NCBI GenBank assembly: GCA_946479335.1
Contig: CAMLFP010000230.1
Location: 1 to 8,831, forward strand
Reading direction: 5' to 3'
Source of the DNA: an uncultured Archangium sp.
Lineage (GTDB): Bacteria; Myxococcota; Myxococcia; Myxococcales; Myxococcaceae
DNA: 8,831 nt
The position numbers and the translations under genes are program-made. This document shows, piece by piece, positions 5,869 to 8,831 of this stretch. Below the pieces are notes generated by a model, which saw only the letters and a program-made list of their open reading frames with translations, did no database searches and was not told the DNA's origin. Every line of letters begins with the position of its first letter. The stretch's first letter is position 1.

Positions 5869-6313
5869 GGACCAGATCGATCGTCGAGACGATGTTGAGC
5901 GGCACCAACAGCGCCAGCGGCGCCGCGGCCCACAGGTTCTGCGTCTTCCACACCACGACGAGCTCGATCACCAACAGCACCAGCAGCGAGAGCCGATGCC
6001 ACCAGCGCCAGCCGCCACCGAGCTGCTGCAGCTCCGCCGCGCGCGCCGCGTCGACCTTCTTCACCGCCGCGATGAACACCGCACGTTCACGAGCGCTGGC
6101 TGCGAGCCACGCCCAGAAGTTCCGCAGCAGCACCAGGAGGTACACGCCGAGCGCCGTCGCGAGCAACGCGCGCACGGTGGCGCTCCAGTCGAACACGGGG
6201 AAGACCAGCGCGAGGAAATACAGCGTGCACTCCGAGAGCAACATCGCGTGCTCGGCGGTGCTGGTCGGCACGCGCATGCCCTCGCGCGGCCGGAGCGACG
6301 GCTTCCAGCTCAC
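5852..6313 (-). CDS. Small polytopic membrane protein, unknown function
   Basis: 153 residues from the GTG at 6313-6311, which forms a GTGA overlap with the stop of the upstream coiled-coil gene; AAGG lies four bases before it. An open frame reaches back to 6379, but that extension overlaps the upstream gene and is not favoured. An internal ATG at 6277 (residue 13) is an alternative start. Four hydrophobic segments are visible at about residues 24-41, 47-70, 107-122 and 127-146. A charged, helical loop (~73-106, including ARERAVFIAAVKKVDAARAAELQQ) separates the pairs, and the segment edges are Trp-rich. I do not recognise the family. Its place between a coiled-coil protein and a 2OG dioxygenase suggests an envelope-linked role, but nothing specific can be stated. 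Confidence 0.72.
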   Translation of the reverse strand: MSWKPSLRPREGMRVPTSTAEHAMLLSECTLYFLALVFPVFDWSATVRALLATALGVYLLVLLRNFWAWLAASARERAVFIAAVKKVDAARAAELQQLGGGWRWWHRLSLLVLLVIELVVVWKTQNLWAAAPLALLVPLNIVSTIDLVRGRAH

Positions 6314-7083
6314 TTCGCCTTGTCGAGCTTCGGGTACATCGGGTTGAGCGCCGGGTGCGGCACGCGGTCGGCGTAGCACTCCTCACCGAGGTCGAAGATG
6401 CAGCCGTCGAGCTCCTCTTCGACGCCCTTGAGCTCCTCCTCCTTGACGCCGATGGCCTCGTCGAGCTCCTTCATCTTCAGCTTGTGATCGTGCTCGCGCT
6501 CTTCGAACTCGTCCTCCATCTCGAGGATGCGCTTGTGCGCGAGGATGCCCTGCGCGCCCTGCTGCCCCGGCCGCGGCGTGAGCACCTGGTTCAGGTCCCA
6601 CTCCAGCTCCTCGAGGCTGCGCGCGTCGCGCATGATGTGGAGCCGCTGCTTCTTCAGGTTCTCGCGCGTGAGGTTCAACTTCTTCACGTCGTGGCCCTCG
6701 CGGAGCTCCATCTCCTTGTAGCTGGCCTCCGCGCGCTTGAGCGAGTCCTTCATGTAGCGGTGCGCGGCCTTCAGCGAGGAGAGCTTCTTCTTCATGTCGC
6801 GCGAGCGGCCCTCGACGCCGATCACCGCGCTCTTCCACCGCGTGACGATGGCCTTCTGCTTCTCCTTCTCTTCGTCTTGCGCGGCGAGGAAGTCATTCCA
6901 CGAGGCGTCTTCGTCGTTCAGCTCGCCCTCGAGGCCTTCGATTTCCTGACGAACGGCGAGCACCGCGTCTTCGGCGTCGAACACCGCCGCCATCGTGCGC
7001 GGAGGGTTCTTCGTGTCAGCCAGGTGCTCTCGCGCGAGGTCACCGAGCTGGAAGATGAGATCGTTGTACGACTCCTTGGCCAT
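6310..7083 (-). CDS. Coiled-coil protein of unknown function
   Basis: 257 residues from the ATG at 7083-7081. It is rich in Glu, Lys, Leu and Arg with heptad-like spacing. Three helical stretches are suggested: residues ~35-70, ~75-165 (many Lys/Arg, including KLSSLKAAHRYMKDSLKRAE) and ~185-240 (very acidic: EMEDEFEEREHD, KEEELKGVEEELDG). A Pro/Gly/Gln linker (TPRPGQQGAQG, ~168-178) breaks the helices. The C-terminal tail (CIFDLGEECYADRVPHPALNP) contains two Cys and several Pro. There is no signal peptide or membrane segment, so it is probably a cytoplasmic scaffold or filament-like protein. It is first in a three-gene operon; its stop overlaps the membrane-protein start, so the two may work together. 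The Pro-rich linker and tail are possible substrates for the operon's hydroxylase, which is speculation. Confidence 0.8.
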   Translation of the reverse strand: MAKESYNDLIFQLGDLAREHLADTKNPPRTMAAVFDAEDAVLAVRQEIEGLEGELNDEDASWNDFLAAQDEEKEKQKAIVTRWKSAVIGVEGRSRDMKKKLSSLKAAHRYMKDSLKRAEASYKEMELREGHDVKKLNLTRENLKKQRLHIMRDARSLEELEWDLNQVLTPRPGQQGAQGILAHKRILEMEDEFEEREHDHKLKMKELDEAIGVKEEELKGVEEELDGCIFDLGEECYADRVPHPALNPMYPKLDKAK

Positions 7084-7155
7084 GGCGCGGGGAATCTAGC
7101 CAAAGGCCGCCCGCGCCCAAGTGCCAAAGCGTGGGGTTTGCTAAGCCGCGTGCCC
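7084..7155. promoter_or_regulatory. Divergent intergenic region between coiled-coil and DUF6624 genes
   Basis: These 72 bp must contain the start signals for both divergent genes. Neither start has a recognisable Shine-Dalgarno sequence. On the minus strand, TTGGCA (7127-7122) matches a -35 at five of six positions, but the nearest -10-like TAGATT (7098-7093) is 23 bp away, too far for a standard sigma-70 promoter. No palindromic operator was seen. Confidence 0.45.
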
Positions 7156-7983
7156 ATGACCCGAATCGTGTCGGCGGTGGTCGTGGCGTGGTGCGGAGTC
7201 GCGTTGGCGCAAACCACCGCTGAGAAATCGGCGAAGGCGAACGCCGAGTATGACGCCGGCGAGTTCGAGGCCTGCCTGCGGTCGTTCGAGGCGCTGGGCT
7301 CCGGCCCGGAATGGACGAACCCCGCGGGAGCGCTCTACAGCGCCGCGTGCTGCGCGGCCCGCGCCGGAAAAACCGACGACGCGTTCCGGCTGCTCACGCG
7401 CATGATGAAGAACTCCAGCGTCAAGACCGCGAACGACACGCTGGCCGATGAAGATCTCGTCACGCTGCACGCCGATGCGCGGTGGAAGAAGCACGCAGCG
7501 GCGGTGGCCTCGCTCAACGCGAAGAACCCCGCCGACCCGGAGCTGCTCGCCCTGCTCGACGCAGATCAGGCCGATCGACAGGGCGCGTTCTCGCCGGAGA
7601 TCGTGACGCGTGACGCCGCGCGACGCGCGCGCTTCGACCAGCTCCTCAAGCAGGGGAAGGTGAAGACCGCGCGCGACTACTGGATGGCTGCGCTGCTCTT
7701 CCAACACGGCGCGACCGTCGACGACATCGACCGCGCCCGCACCTACGCGAAGAAGGCCAACGCACTGCAGTCCACCTGCAGCACACGGCACATGATGGCG
7801 CTGACTGAAGATCGCTGGCTCATGTACCAACACAAGCCGCAGAAATACGGCACCCAGTTCCGCGGCGAGCCGGTCGACGGCGGCACTCCGAAGTGGGTGC
7901 TCTACGAGGTCGACCCGACGGTGACCGATGCGCAACGCGCGCAGCTGTGCGTCGGCCCGCTCTCTGAAGCGGTGATGCCATGA
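7156..7983 (+). CDS. Exported DUF6624-family protein with TPR-like N-terminal region
   Basis: 275 residues. A Sec signal peptide (MTRIVSAVVVAWCGVALA, cleavage expected before Gln19) is followed by a TPR-like helical part: NAEYDAGEFEACLRSFEAL, then ALYSAACCAARAGKTDDAFRLL. The C-terminal ~140 residues match the DUF6624 pattern: RFDQLLKQG, ALLFQHGATVDDIDRARTYA, MMALTEDRWLMYQHKPQKYGTQF and a VDPTVTDAQRAQL tail. DUF6624 has no established biochemical role. The open frame extends upstream to 6355, but that part is antisense to the coiled-coil gene, and the signal peptide fixes the start at the ATG 7156. It is probably periplasmic. The stop overlaps the next ATG (ATGA), so it is coupled to the PH-like membrane protein. 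The Cys pair at the start of the TPR-like helix is noted without assigned meaning. Confidence 0.82.
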   Translation: MTRIVSAVVVAWCGVALAQTTAEKSAKANAEYDAGEFEACLRSFEALGSGPEWTNPAGALYSAACCAARAGKTDDAFRLLTRMMKNSSVKTANDTLADEDLVTLHADARWKKHAAAVASLNAKNPADPELLALLDADQADRQGAFSPEIVTRDAARRARFDQLLKQGKVKTARDYWMAALLFQHGATVDDIDRARTYAKKANALQSTCSTRHMMALTEDRWLMYQHKPQKYGTQFRGEPVDGGTPKWVLYEVDPTVTDAQRAQLCVGPLSEAVMP

Positions 7984-8495
7984 GCAAGCCGGCGGAGACC
8001 GACGTGGTCACATTTCACGCGAGCCGACGCCAGGCGATGCTCATGACGGCGCTCTCCGCGGGCTTCGTCGTCGGTTGTTATTTCATGCGCGTCGATCACC
8101 CGTTCATCGCCTGGGTCGGCATTCTGTTCTTCGGGCTCGGAATGCTTGCGGGCTTCCGGACGATGCTCTCGCCGAAGGCGACCTTCCTGCGGCTCGACAG
8201 AGAGGGCTTTGAGATGAGCGGCATCGGACACACCAGCCGCACCAGGTGGACCGACGTCGAGCGCTTCGAGCTGGGCACCTTCAACCACGTGAAGATGATC
8301 GCCGTCGTGTTTGCACCGCACTACCGCGCACAGACGTTGGTGCGCTCCGTCGGCAGACAGCTCGCCGGCATGGAGGGCGCCATCGCGAACATCTATACGG
8401 TGCCGCTCGAAGCGCTCGTGGTGACGCTCAACGAATGGCGCGCGCGGTATGGCACTCGTGACGCCCTCGCGCTCGAGCGTCTGGCGCCGCGGTGA
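7980..8495 (+). CDS. STM3941-like membrane protein with PH-like domain
   Basis: 171 residues. After a short polar N-terminus, two membrane segments (about residues 19-36 and 41-60) are separated by a tight loop containing RVDHP. A soluble region follows with the pattern LRLDREGFEMSGIGHTSRTRWTDVERFELGTFN, then an IAVVFAP strand and a helix near EALVVTLNEWRARYG. The alternating strands with R/W-T-D-V-x-x-F resemble the bacterial PH-like domain of STM3941-type proteins, for which no enzyme activity is known; such domains usually mediate membrane-proximal protein contacts. The ATG overlaps the DUF6624 stop, so the two are co-translated. It ends three bases before the stop of the converging gene at 8499. 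The family call is by pattern and moderately sure. Confidence 0.68.
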   Translation: MSKPAETDVVTFHASRRQAMLMTALSAGFVVGCYFMRVDHPFIAWVGILFFGLGMLAGFRTMLSPKATFLRLDREGFEMSGIGHTSRTRWTDVERFELGTFNHVKMIAVVFAPHYRAQTLVRSVGRQLAGMEGAIANIYTVPLEALVVTLNEWRARYGTRDALALERLAPR

Positions 8496-8498
8496 GCG

Positions 8499-8831
8499 CT
8501 ACAACCGGCTGAACACGAGCAGCGCGGCGCCGAACAACGCCGCCAGCGCTCGAGTGGCCACGCGCCACTTCGCGCGACGCCCCAGCACGACGCCGATCGC
8601 CAACAAACCCGGCCCAGCGAGGGCCGTGACGAGGAGCGCCCCCGCCACGAGCCCGAGCGACGACGCGAGAGAAGCCCCGGAGCGGCCGACCGCCGCGCCG
8701 AGCGCGAGGGCGATCGCGAAGTGCGGATTCGCGAGCGCGGCGAAGGCCACCAACGCCGCGAGCCCGACCGCGACCTGCGCCCAGGGCGGCACCGGCACGA
8801 AGCTCGCGACGAGCTCCCCGACCAGAAACAT
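8499..8831 (-). CDS. Hydrophobic multi-pass membrane protein, unknown (start at window edge)
   Basis: 110 residues ending at TAG (8501-8499). The ATG coincides with the last three bases of the window, so the true start and its ribosome binding site may lie further upstream. The sequence is Ala/Leu/Val/Gly-rich with about four likely membrane segments (roughly residues 3-14, 17-48, 57-82 and 90-108). Few charges are present, apart from GRRAKWR between the last two. I do not recognise the family; small transporters and exporter components have this look, but no motif supports a choice. It converges on the PH-like gene with a 3-bp gap. Confidence 0.6.
   Translation of the reverse strand: MFLVGELVASFVPVPPWAQVAVGLAALVAFAALANPHFAIALALGAAVGRSGASLASSLGLVAGALLVTALAGPGLLAIGVVLGRRAKWRVATRALAALFGAALLVFSRL

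Noticed and set aside
5495..6376. 293-codon plus-strand frame opposite the oxygenase and membrane-protein genes
   Set aside because: Ser/Arg-rich low-complexity product; the minus-strand genes have intact catalytic motifs and membrane segments.
6314..6379. Longer N-terminus for the small membrane protein
   Set aside because: It would lie wholly within the coiled-coil gene and encodes an Arg/Pro-rich stretch. The GTGA overlap with a nearby AAGG is a more natural start.
7111..7127. Sigma-54 promoter on the minus strand (TTGGCAC...)
   Set aside because: The -24-like TGGCAC is present, but the -12 TTGC element is missing at the required spacing.
6355..7155. Upstream extension of the DUF6624 frame (about 267 extra codons)
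   Set aside because: This part is antisense to the coiled-coil gene and is only Leu/Val/His-rich shadow sequence. A clear signal peptide starts at 7156.

Overview
This is a GC-rich, gene-dense window with very high GC at third codon positions. Shine-Dalgarno sequences are weak and stop/start overlaps (ATGA, GTGA, TGATG) are frequent. The composition and the gene families (DUF6624, a PHD/EGL-9-type oxygenase, an NlpC/P60-like protein, a long coiled-coil protein) suggest a free-living deltaproteobacterium in the broad sense, most likely Myxococcota. That placement is inference; there is no rRNA or marker gene to confirm it. No tRNA, rRNA, CRISPR array, transposase or integrase was seen.

Layout. 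(1) 1-121, minus strand: the start of a small lipoprotein gene running off the left edge. (2) 122-286: divergent intergenic region with two near-identical palindromes matching the FadR-type operator. One is just upstream of a candidate promoter; the other covers its -10/+1 region up to the start codon. (3) 287-4413, plus strand: a tight four-gene operon. It encodes a FadR-like GntR regulator, a CrtC/AttH/tocopherol-cyclase-like lipocalin-fold protein, a 159-residue protein resembling a domain usually attached to cholesterol-oxidase-type enzymes, and a GMC flavoprotein of the long-chain alcohol oxidase type. (4) 4468-5319, plus: a secreted NlpC/P60-like protein, preceded by an 8-codon leader ORF whose stop overlaps its start. 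(5) 5308-7083, minus: a three-gene operon of coiled-coil protein, small polytopic membrane protein and PHD-like 2-oxoglutarate dioxygenase. (6) 7156-8495, plus: an exported DUF6624 protein translationally coupled to a membrane-anchored PH-like (STM3941-type) protein. (7) 8499-8831, minus: a hydrophobic membrane protein reaching the right edge.

The most interesting unit is the 225-4413 operon. The regulator carries the FadR C-terminal signature (LDY..F..L...TGN), with Phe where metal-binding FCD regulators have His, and the operators in front of it match the FadR consensus. This suggests an acyl-CoA-responsive, self-repressed switch driving a flavoprotein alcohol or sterol oxidase with two accessory proteins, that is, an undescribed lipid-oxidation module. 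The family assignments rest on motifs read by eye; the substrate is unknown.
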